Below are positions 17,319-22,596 of a stretch of 22,596 nucleotides of DNA, in pieces. Within the stretch, counting starts at the first letter, position 1. Each line of letters opens with the position of its first letter. The position numbers and the translations under genes are program-made. The notes below the pieces were generated by a model. The model was not told where the DNA came from. It made no database searches and was given only the letters and a program-made list of their open reading frames with translations. The stretch comes from Elusimicrobiota bacterium (GTDB lineage: Bacteria > Elusimicrobiota > Elusimicrobia > UBA1565 > UBA9628): positions 1 to 22,596 of the forward strand of contig JAGWMT010000019.1 in NCBI GenBank assembly GCA_028871595.1. Direction: 5' to 3'.

Positions 17319-18559
17319 CAGCTTTTCTTCTCCGCCGCGGCTTCCAGCGTCCACTCGGCGGATTCCAGGCGCAGGAAGGTCTCCACCACCTTGGGATCGA
17401 ACTGCGTGCCCGAGCCCTTCTTGAGCTCGCCGACGGCGATGCCCCGGCCCAGCGCCTTGCGGTACGGGCGGTCGGACGTCATCGCGTCCCAGGCGTCGAG
17501 CACGGCGACGATGCGCGAGCCGAGCGGAATCTCCTCGCCCTTCAGTCCTTCCGGATAGCCGCGGCCGTCGTACCATTCCTGGTGGTACAGCACCATCTGC
17601 GCGACGGGACCGAGGTACTTCACGGGGGAGAGGATCTGGTGGCCGATGATGGGGTGCTTCTTCATCTGCTCGTACTCTTCCGGCGTGAGCTTGCCGGGCT
17701 TGAGGAGGATGGCCTCGTCGATGCCGATCTTGCCGATGTCGTGGAGCAGCGCCGCGTACTCCACGTAGCGCACCATCTGCTCGGGCAGGCTCATCTCGAG
17801 GGCGACCTTGCGCGCCTTCACGCGCGCGCGGTCGGAGTGCTCGTGCGTGTAGGCGTCCTTGCTGTCCACGGCGCGCGCCAGCGTCTGCACCATCTCCAGA
17901 TAAAACGTCTGCAGGCTGTCGAACAGGTCCATGTTGTGCAGCATGACCGCGGACTCGCCGGCCAGGATGCCCAGGAACTTGACGTTGTAGTCGCTGAACG
18001 CCTCGGCGCCGACCTTCGCGTGCAGGTTGAGCACGCCGATGGGCTTGCCCTTGACCATCAGCGGGATGGAGACGAAGGGCTCCACGTCGCCGGCGGCGGG
18101 AGCGACATAGCGCGGGTCCTCGGCCGGATCGGCGATGAAGATGGGCTGGCCGGAGGCGAAGGCCTTCCCCGCGACGCCTTCGCCGGGCTTGAGAAACAGG
18201 TGCTGCGCTTTCTCCGACGTCGCGCTGCGCGCGGCCACGATCTCCAGGCAGCCTTCCTTCTCGGACCACATCATCACCGAGCCGCGATCGCACTTCATGA
18301 GCCGGCACGCGCAGTCCAGCACCGCGCGGCCGAATTCCTCGCGCGAGACGGCGCCGGAATGGGAGACGCCGTGTTCCTGGAGGGCGAGCAGCATGGACAG
18401 GAGTTCGTCGAGCTTGCTCCAGCCCTCCGGAGCCAGCGCGGGCGCGGTCTTCGGGCCGGCCGCTTCTAAGGAATAGAGTCGGCGCAGGACCATGATCAGC
18501 GCGATCAGAAGGCCGGCGCACAGGACGAGCGGAATCCAGAAAAACGCGGGGGCGGACAT
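17318..18559 (-). CDS. Membrane-anchored GAF/HD-GYP phosphodiesterase
   Basis: The 413-residue protein has one N-terminal membrane segment (about 5-26, FFWIPLVLCAGLLIALIMVL), a GAF sensor domain at about 70-210 (GEGVAGKAFASGQPIFIADP, IPLMVKGKPIGVLNLHAK) and an HD-GYP domain from about 222. Metal-binding and signature residues are visible: H239 (YTHEHS), H273-D274 (LLHDIGKIG), H302 (KHPIIGHQIL), H326 (YHQEWYDGRGYP) and G334-Y335-P336. HD-GYP enzymes hydrolyse cyclic di-GMP, or in some cases cGAMP. The ligand of the GAF domain is unknown. It is the first gene of the long minus-strand operon and starts without a Shine-Dalgarno sequence, six bases after a possible extended -10 element. Confidence 0.95.
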   Translation of the reverse strand: MSAPAFFWIPLVLCAGLLIALIMVLRRLYSLEAAGPKTAPALAPEGWSKLDELLSMLLALQEHGVSHSGAVSREEFGRAVLDCACRLMKCDRGSVMMWSEKEGCLEIVAARSATSEKAQHLFLKPGEGVAGKAFASGQPIFIADPAEDPRYVAPAAGDVEPFVSIPLMVKGKPIGVLNLHAKVGAEAFSDYNVKFLGILAGESAVMLHNMDLFDSLQTFYLEMVQTLARAVDSKDAYTHEHSDRARVKARKVALEMSLPEQMVRYVEYAALLHDIGKIGIDEAILLKPGKLTPEEYEQMKKHPIIGHQILSPVKYLGPVAQMVLYHQEWYDGRGYPEGLKGEEIPLGSRIVAVLDAWDAMTSDRPYRKALGRGIAVGELKKGSGTQFDPKVVETFLRLESAEWTLEAAAEKKS

Positions 18560-18595
18560 GCGCTCAGATTAGCATTTCCGCGCGGGCGCCGTCCA
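18557..18595 (-). promoter_or_regulatory. Possible leaderless promoter for the HD-GYP operon
   Basis: On the minus strand, TGCTAATCT (18574-18566) resembles an extended -10 element. It lies 18 bases after TGGACG (18595-18590), which matches the -35 consensus at four of six positions. Six bases separate the -10 from the ATG at 18559, so transcription starting about 7 bases downstream would begin at the start codon itself. No Shine-Dalgarno sequence precedes the ATG. The same motif and spacing occur before the GH3 gene. This is inference from sequence only. Confidence 0.4.
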
Positions 18596-18619
18596 CGGCC
18601 CACTAATGGCGGATAAATC

Positions 18620-19717
18620 TTATTTTTTAACGTCTTTTTCGTCTTCTACCAGGGCTTTCGCCGGGCCCGCGCCGAGCATGTTCGTCAGCTCGGCCAGGGC
18701 GCCCGCGCGGGTCGGTTCGTCCGGGGACTTGCGCGCGTAGCGCACCAGGAGCGGGACGGATTTCGGGCTGTGAGCGGCGAACACGGCGGCGGCCCAGATC
18801 AGGCGCATGGTGTCGTCGGTCGCCTTGTCGTGCTCGGCGGCCAGCGCCGCGACCTCATCGCCGGTGGAGCAGGCGCCCACCTTGAGCGCGAAGCGGTGGC
18901 GGACTTCCGGGTCGGCTTTCGGGTCCCGGATGTAGGCCAGCATCCCGTCGCGCGTCGCGCGCGCGTCGGCGGGTTCGATGGCCGCGTCGGCGGCCTCGAT
19001 GGCGCGATCATGGTCGGAGGCTTTCGACGACGCCGCCCACTTGAGAAGCTCCGGAAAGGTCTGCGTCCAGTAGTATTGGGCCAACAGGCGCGCGATCGCG
19101 GGGGTCTCCTTCACCTTCTTGCGCAGAAGCGGGAGGGCCTTGTCGTGCTGCCACTGCGCCAGCGCGGACAGCGCCTCGTACTGCGTCCACCATTGATTCC
19201 GCTCGGACAGGGAGTTGATGGACGCGGCGGCCGGCGCGGTGAACTTGCGCTCGGCGATCTTCCAGACCAGGGGCAGCGCCTCGCGCGAGCGCAGGCGGAA
19301 GGCGCCGTTGATGCCGAACAGCTGGCTTTCCGGCTCGCTTTGGTGGAGGTAGGTGACGAAAAGAGGCTCCAGCTGGGGGCTTTCCGGCTGGAGAAGGGCC
19401 AGGGAATCCATCACGCGACGGCGCAGATAGGTGTCCGGGAAGCGGGAAAAGAGGTCGAACAGGGCGGACACGTCCTGCGCGGAGACGGGCACGGTGCGCG
19501 CCATCTCGTCGAGGAACTTCACGCGGTCGGAATCCTCGGTGGCGCCCAGGAATCGTTCCTTGAGCACGGCGACGCTGGGGGAGCCGGGAACGCCGACGGG
19601 TTCGGGCGGCGTCAGGGTCTGCGCGACGACGCCCGAGGCGGCGGAGGTCGACGCAGCGGCGGGCGGAACGGCCGCCGCCGCGAGGACCGCGGACAGCAAA
19701 GCGAGGGCGGGAATCAT
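18620..19717 (-). CDS. Exported HEAT-repeat protein
   Basis: The 365-residue protein has an Ala-rich signal peptide (about 1-23, MIPALALLSAVLAAAAVPP...), so it is probably periplasmic or surface located. From about residue 50 to 355 it consists of paired helices of 30-40 residues that look like HEAT repeats, for example YLRRRVMDSLALLQPESPQLEPLF, ALSALAQWQHDKALPLLRKKV and DEPTRAGALAELTNMLG. HEAT solenoids act as protein-binding scaffolds; there are no catalytic motifs. Its ATG overlaps the stop of the GH3 gene (ATGA), so it is translated with the glycosidase and may work in the same envelope process. Sixty bases separate its stop from the HD-GYP start, with no clear terminator, so read-through into that operon is possible. 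Confidence 0.78.
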   Translation of the reverse strand: MIPALALLSAVLAAAAVPPAAASTSAASGVVAQTLTPPEPVGVPGSPSVAVLKERFLGATEDSDRVKFLDEMARTVPVSAQDVSALFDLFSRFPDTYLRRRVMDSLALLQPESPQLEPLFVTYLHQSEPESQLFGINGAFRLRSREALPLVWKIAERKFTAPAAASINSLSERNQWWTQYEALSALAQWQHDKALPLLRKKVKETPAIARLLAQYYWTQTFPELLKWAASSKASDHDRAIEAADAAIEPADARATRDGMLAYIRDPKADPEVRHRFALKVGACSTGDEVAALAAEHDKATDDTMRLIWAAAVFAAHSPKSVPLLVRYARKSPDEPTRAGALAELTNMLGAGPAKALVEDEKDVKK

Positions 19718-21180
19718 GGTCTATTCTCCAGGACCGCGGACAGTCCCGCCTCGAGGCTGACGAGGCGGTAGCCGGCGGCGTCCACGACGGTCATCTTCTT
19801 GGGGCACAGGGACTCGTCCCACGACGAGCGGATCAGAAGGGCGACGGTCTTCTCGGGCGCGGATTTCGCCAAAAGCTTCAGCGTCGCGGCCTGGCCGGCG
19901 AAGCGCCGCGCCTCGAAGCAGAGGAACACGACGTTTTCCGCGCGCTTGACCGCCGCGGCCAGGGAGCCCAGGCCGGAGGACTCGATCGGCGTCCGCAGGA
20001 CGTCCGCGCGGGGCGCCAAGGCGCGGATCATGGCTTCGGGGCCGCCCGGGCCGTCCTCGAACGTGAAGCGCTCGCGCACCTCGCGGAAGTCCGGGACCAG
20101 GATCAGAGTGCCGGGTTCGGCGGGAAGCGGGAGCCGGCAGGCGCCGCGACGGGCGACGACGACGGCCTTCGCGGCGATCGCGCGCGCCAGGTCCAGCCCC
20201 TCGTCGAGGTTCGGCGCGTGGTCCTGGCGCCGGCGGGGGAGGAGGTTCTGGATCCGGGCGTCGGCCTCGGCCAGCTGATTCTCGTCGGCGCCCGCCTCGC
20301 GGATCAGGTCCACGGCGTCGCGCATGCCCTGCAGGTCGTGGGCGATCATCAGCACGTCGTGGCCCGCGTCCAGGCATTTCAGCGTCGCGACGGCCACGGG
20401 CCAGCGCTTGGTGACGGCGCCCATGCACAGGTCGTCGCTGACGATGAGCCCGTGGTAGCCCAGCTTGCCGCGCAGCACGTCGCGCACGATCTTCCGGGAG
20501 AACGTCGCCGGGACCGAATCGAACGCGGGGAAGCGCACGTGGGAGGTCATCACCGCGTCCACGCCCGCTTTGACCGCGTCGTGGAACGGCGCCAGGTGCA
20601 CCCGGGAGAACTCCGCGCGGGGGAGGCGGATGGTCGGCAGGTCCACGTGGGCGTCCACCGTCGCCGCGCCCTTGCCCGGGAAGTGCTTGGCGCAGGCCGA
20701 GACGCCGTGGTCCTGGAGGCCGCGCGTGAACGCCGCGCCCAGCCGTCCCGCCAGCTTGGGATCGGGGCCGAAGGAACGGATGCCGATCCCGGGGTTGTAC
20801 ACCTTCGTGGAGACGTCGAGCACCGGGGCCAGGTTCATGCGGATGCCCAGCGGCGCCAGCTCGCGCGCCATCTGGCGCCCGACGGCGTAGGCGGCCTTCG
20901 GGTCGCGCGTGCGGCCCAGGGCGGCGTTGCCGGGAAACGCGGTCATGCCGGACTTGAAGCGCAGGACCCAGCCGCCCTCGTGGTCGATGGCGACCAGCAG
21001 GGGGCGTCCCAGACGGTCCTCCAGCTCGGTCACATAGGCCTTGGTCTGCGCCGGCGTCTCGATGTTCCGCGCCAGCAGGAGCAGGCCGGTCGCGTTCGTC
21101 TCTTTGAACAGCGACACGGTCTCGCGGGACGGCTTCGTCCCGTATGCGCCGAACATGAACAGCCGCCCGGGGTCGGTCAT
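19714..21180 (-). CDS. Glycoside hydrolase family 3, NagZ-like beta-N-acetylhexosaminidase
   Basis: The 488-residue protein has the GH3 TIM-barrel domain (about 1-330) followed by a smaller alpha/beta domain. Visible features are LVAIDHEGGWVLRF (substrate loop, usually DQEGGRV.RF), NLAPVLDV, IRSFGPDP, K165-H166 in AKHFPGKG, the D176/H178 acid-base pair in VDAHVDLP typical of NagZ-type enzymes, and the nucleophile D249 in LIVSDDLCMGAV. NagZ removes N-acetylglucosamine from muropeptides during peptidoglycan recycling; with no signal peptide, a cytoplasmic location is likely. The extra C-terminal domain makes it longer than E. coli NagZ (about 340 residues) and closer to two-domain NagZ proteins. 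The start is the ATG at 21180, six bases after a possible extended -10. Confidence 0.9.
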   Translation of the reverse strand: MTDPGRLFMFGAYGTKPSRETVSLFKETNATGLLLLARNIETPAQTKAYVTELEDRLGRPLLVAIDHEGGWVLRFKSGMTAFPGNAALGRTRDPKAAYAVGRQMARELAPLGIRMNLAPVLDVSTKVYNPGIGIRSFGPDPKLAGRLGAAFTRGLQDHGVSACAKHFPGKGAATVDAHVDLPTIRLPRAEFSRVHLAPFHDAVKAGVDAVMTSHVRFPAFDSVPATFSRKIVRDVLRGKLGYHGLIVSDDLCMGAVTKRWPVAVATLKCLDAGHDVLMIAHDLQGMRDAVDLIREAGADENQLAEADARIQNLLPRRRQDHAPNLDEGLDLARAIAAKAVVVARRGACRLPLPAEPGTLILVPDFREVRERFTFEDGPGGPEAMIRALAPRADVLRTPIESSGLGSLAAAVKRAENVVFLCFEARRFAGQAATLKLLAKSAPEKTVALLIRSSWDESLCPKKMTVVDAAGYRLVSLEAGLSAVLENRP

Positions 21181-21195
21181 GCTCCCAGTTTAACA
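21178..21195 (-). promoter_or_regulatory. Possible leaderless extended -10 promoter for the GH3-HEAT unit
   Basis: On the minus strand, TGTTAAACT (21195-21187) is followed by GGGAGC and the ATG at 21180. This is the same arrangement as upstream of the HD-GYP gene: 14 of 18 positions from TG to ATG are identical between the two sites. No -35 hexamer is evident, which is common for extended -10 promoters. GGGAG could also serve as a close Shine-Dalgarno sequence, so a normal short leader is an alternative. Confidence 0.4.
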
Positions 21196-21220
21196 AAACG
21201 GCTGGGCCTTTGGGCCCTGG

Positions 21221-21235
21221 CGCGGGGAGGCGCGT
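21221..21235 (+). promoter_or_regulatory. Ribosome-binding site that fixes the CNBD start
   Basis: GGGGAGG lies 5 bases before the ATG at 21236, one of the strongest Shine-Dalgarno matches in the window. It supports that ATG over the in-frame ATG at 21254. No clear promoter for this gene is visible in the 55-base divergent spacer, which also holds the GH3 start signals. Confidence 0.65.
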
Positions 21236-21688
21236 ATGAGTACTCTTAGCGAAATGGACGCCCTGACTTTCCTGCGCGCGCACGTGCCCCTGTTCGCCGG
21301 GCTTTCCGATGTCGCGCTGACGCCGCTGGCCGAGTCGGCGACGTTGAAAACCTGCGCCGCCGGGCAGTCCGTGATGTTCGCCGGCATGACGGTGGATTTC
21401 CTGCACGTGGTCGCCACCGGCACGGTCTTCGTGCAGGCGAAGGTGGCGGGCAAGGGCATGGTCCGTCTCGCCGATCTCGGCACCGGCGAGGTGTTCGGCG
21501 AGGCTTCCATGCTGGAGGCCAGCGTCGCCGGCGCGACCGTGAAGGCCGGAGAGGGCGGCGCCGTGGTGCTGCTGATCCCGGAGGCGGCGTTCCGCCGCCT
21601 GGCCGCGGAGAACGCCGAGTTCGCCGAGCGCGTCCGCGCGCTGATCGCCCGCCGCCGCGCCCCTCCGTCCAAGCCCGTCTCCGCCTGA
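21236..21688 (+). CDS. Stand-alone cyclic-nucleotide-binding-domain protein
   Basis: The 150-residue protein is essentially one CNB fold: LRAHVPLFAGLSDVALTPLAE helix, a beta-barrel with GQSVMFAGMTVDFLHVVATGTVFV, and a phosphate-binding cassette region GTGEVFGEASMLEASVAGATV, ending in a helix and a short basic Pro-rich tail. There is no helix-turn-helix or kinase domain, so it is not a CRP-type regulator. In the cassette, the Arg that pairs with the cyclic phosphate (usual pattern FGExALL...R(A/T)A) is absent, so cAMP or cGMP binding is doubtful. The start at 21236 has a strong GGGGAGG 5 bases upstream; the ATG at 21254 is a weaker alternative. It is transcribed divergently from GH3 and ends at an intrinsic terminator. 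Confidence 0.85.
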   Translation: MSTLSEMDALTFLRAHVPLFAGLSDVALTPLAESATLKTCAAGQSVMFAGMTVDFLHVVATGTVFVQAKVAGKGMVRLADLGTGEVFGEASMLEASVAGATVKAGEGGAVVLLIPEAAFRRLAAENAEFAERVRALIARRRAPPSKPVSA

Positions 21689-21725
21689 TCGCGCCGGCGT
21701 GAGTGAAATGACCGGAAACGCAATT

Positions 21726-21763
21726 CCACTGCGTCCGGACACACCAGCACGCAAGTGGTTTTT
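21726..21763 (+). terminator. Intrinsic terminator after the CNBD gene
   Basis: CCACTGCG (21726-21733) can pair with CGCAAGTGG (21750-21758), with one bulged A and a 16-base loop, and is followed by five T residues (21759-21763). It works only for the plus strand; on the minus strand no T-run follows. The T-run touches the stop codon of the convergent hydrolase gene. The bulge and long loop make it a moderate rather than strong hairpin. Confidence 0.6.
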
Positions 21764-22467
21764 CAGCGGCCGCGGGAGGCCGCGATGGTCCACGCGACCA
21801 CGCGGTCGAGAGTGGCCTTGTCCTCGAACATCTGCGTTCCGTGGCCGCCCGGCGCCTCGAACGTCTCGACGCCTTGGACGGCGGACAGCGGTGCCAAGGT
21901 CTGGTGCGCGTACCGGTCCCCCGGGGACGCGCCCACCAAGGTCTTAAGGCCCGGACGGGCCTTGAGTCCGACGCCGCGGTAGTCGGGCCCGGGGGACAGC
22001 AGGAGCAGGAACGGCGCGCGCGGATGCGCCGCGGCGGCGAGCGAGGCCAGATTGGCCCCGATGGAAGCGCCGCCGAAGGCGATGCGGTTTTCGGGGACGC
22101 CGCGTTTGCGCAGCCAGCGCGCCGCCGTCTCCAGATCCTCGACGGCGCGGGGCCACTCTCCCGTCGCGTCGAAATCCTCGAAGGTCCGGGTTCCGGCGGG
22201 GCCTTTTTGGCTGTCGTGATGGCCGCGCAGATCGACGGCGAGGGAGCCCACGCCCGCGGCCTGCAGGCGTTCGGCGAAGACCGTCCATTCCAGCTTCGAC
22301 GACGCGACGCCGTGGGCCAGGACGATCACCGCGCCGCCTTTGTCCGCGGGACGGTAGTCCGCGGAGAGCGTCCAGCCGTCCTTCGTGACGAGGGAGACGA
22401 CCCGCGGGGGCTTCGGCGCGGGCGCGGCGCACGCCGCCGCGGCCAGGACGAAGGGGAGGAGGTTCAT
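21763..22467 (-). CDS. Exported alpha/beta hydrolase
   Basis: The 234-residue protein starts MNLLPFVLAAAACAAPAPKPP, a signal peptide that could be a weak lipobox (AAAC, Cys13) or a normal SPase I site. The mature part is an alpha/beta hydrolase of the dienelactone-hydrolase/acyl-peptidase style: oxyanion region VLAHGVASSKLEW, AVDLRGHHDS, nucleophile S135 in GGASIGAN, probable acid D184 in GASPGDRYA, and H209 in APGGHGTQMF. An esterase or peptidase acting in the envelope is likely; the substrate is unknown. The ATG at 22467 is preferred because it gives the signal peptide and overlaps the stop of the upstream gene (ATGA); the longer open frame beyond it only shadows that gene. Confidence 0.85.
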   Translation of the reverse strand: MNLLPFVLAAAACAAPAPKPPRVVSLVTKDGWTLSADYRPADKGGAVIVLAHGVASSKLEWTVFAERLQAAGVGSLAVDLRGHHDSQKGPAGTRTFEDFDATGEWPRAVEDLETAARWLRKRGVPENRIAFGGASIGANLASLAAAAHPRAPFLLLLSPGPDYRGVGLKARPGLKTLVGASPGDRYAHQTLAPLSAVQGVETFEAPGGHGTQMFEDKATLDRVVAWTIAASRGR

Positions 22468-22596
22468 CGGCAGCGCATGGTGAGGTCGTAGCCCGCGTTG
22501 TACACGGTGAACACGGAATCCTGGACGTGAACCACGCTGCTCATCAGGATTTCGGACTTGTGGGTGAAGAACTTGTCGTTGGCCCACTTGTTGTCG
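22464..22596 (-). CDS. C-terminal end of an unrecognised protein (partial)
   Basis: A minus-strand frame runs from the window edge to a TGA at 22466-22464 that overlaps the hydrolase ATG. It encodes about 43 residues, including DKFFTHKSEILMSSVVHV and the ending YNAGYDLTMRCR. I do not recognise the family from this fragment. The ATGA coupling makes it likely to be a real gene in an operon with the hydrolase. Confidence 0.6.
   Translation of the reverse strand, partial: DNKWANDKFFTHKSEILMSSVVHVQDSVFTVYNAGYDLTMRCR

Noticed and set aside
21184..21217. Inverted repeats CCCAG/CTGGG and GGGCC/GGCCC in the divergent spacer as an operator
   Set aside because: Stems of 5 bp in GC-rich sequence are expected by chance; no second copy or longer symmetry was seen.
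21763..22587. A 274-residue version of the alpha/beta hydrolase
   Set aside because: The extra N-terminal 40 residues are a shadow of the upstream partial gene, and the ATG at 22467 gives a clean signal peptide and an ATGA overlap.

Overview
This is a dense, high-GC bacterial window with almost no intergenic space. The longest gap is 74 bases, and most neighbouring genes overlap by 1-20 bases as ATGA, GTGA or TGATG couplings. An HldE-type heptose-1-phosphate adenylyltransferase points to a Gram-negative envelope with LPS-like heptose. GatCAB implies that Gln-tRNA (and perhaps Asn-tRNA) is made by the indirect amidation route. The Ala/Pro-rich secreted TPR, NHL and HEAT proteins, together with the gene mix, are what I would expect from a high-GC member of an under-sampled phylum such as Elusimicrobiota. 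That placement is inference; a deltaproteobacterial-type lineage is the main alternative. I see no tRNA, rRNA, CRISPR array, insertion sequence or phage gene.

Layout. (1) Bases 1-8938, plus strand: the tail of an unknown gene, then gatC, a secreted TPR protein, gatA, a Nudix hydrolase, gatB, a 1163-residue secreted NHL-propeller/FN3/transglutaminase-like/TPR protein, and a small secreted protein. All genes are coupled except gatB (52-base gap) and the last one (own RBS). (2) Bases 8951-18559, minus strand, read right to left: HD-GYP/GAF phosphodiesterase, rsmI, tsaC, low-molecular-weight phosphotyrosine phosphatase, glyA, orphan receiver protein, mtnP, cdd, an AccB-like protein, a zinc-ribbon/TM protein, accC and rfaE2. 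These twelve genes form one tight apparent operon that meets region 1 tail to tail. (3) Bases 18620-21180, minus strand: a GH3 (NagZ-like) gene coupled to an exported HEAT-repeat protein. (4) Bases 21236-21688, plus strand: a stand-alone cyclic-nucleotide-binding-domain protein with its own intrinsic terminator. (5) Bases 21763-22596, minus strand: an exported alpha/beta hydrolase coupled to the C-terminus of an unrecognised protein cut by the window edge.

Together the genes cover translation fidelity (GatCAB, TsaC, RsmI), one-carbon, nucleoside and MTA salvage (GlyA, Cdd, MtnP), fatty-acid initiation (AccC plus AccB-like), envelope and peptidoglycan work (RfaE2, GH3, secreted repeat proteins) and signalling (HD-GYP, receiver, CNBD, phosphatase).

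The best lead for something undescribed is the AccB-like protein next to accC. It keeps the AccB fold signature, thumb length and C-terminal motif, but the AMKM biotinylation site is replaced by GSGA, so it cannot be biotinylated there. It resembles in principle the plant plastid BADC regulators of acetyl-CoA carboxylase. It sits next to an unusual zinc-ribbon membrane protein, in the same operon as an intact biotin carboxylase. A second lead is a shared start motif, TGnTAAnCT-N6-ATG, at the heads of two minus-strand units. It suggests leaderless transcription.
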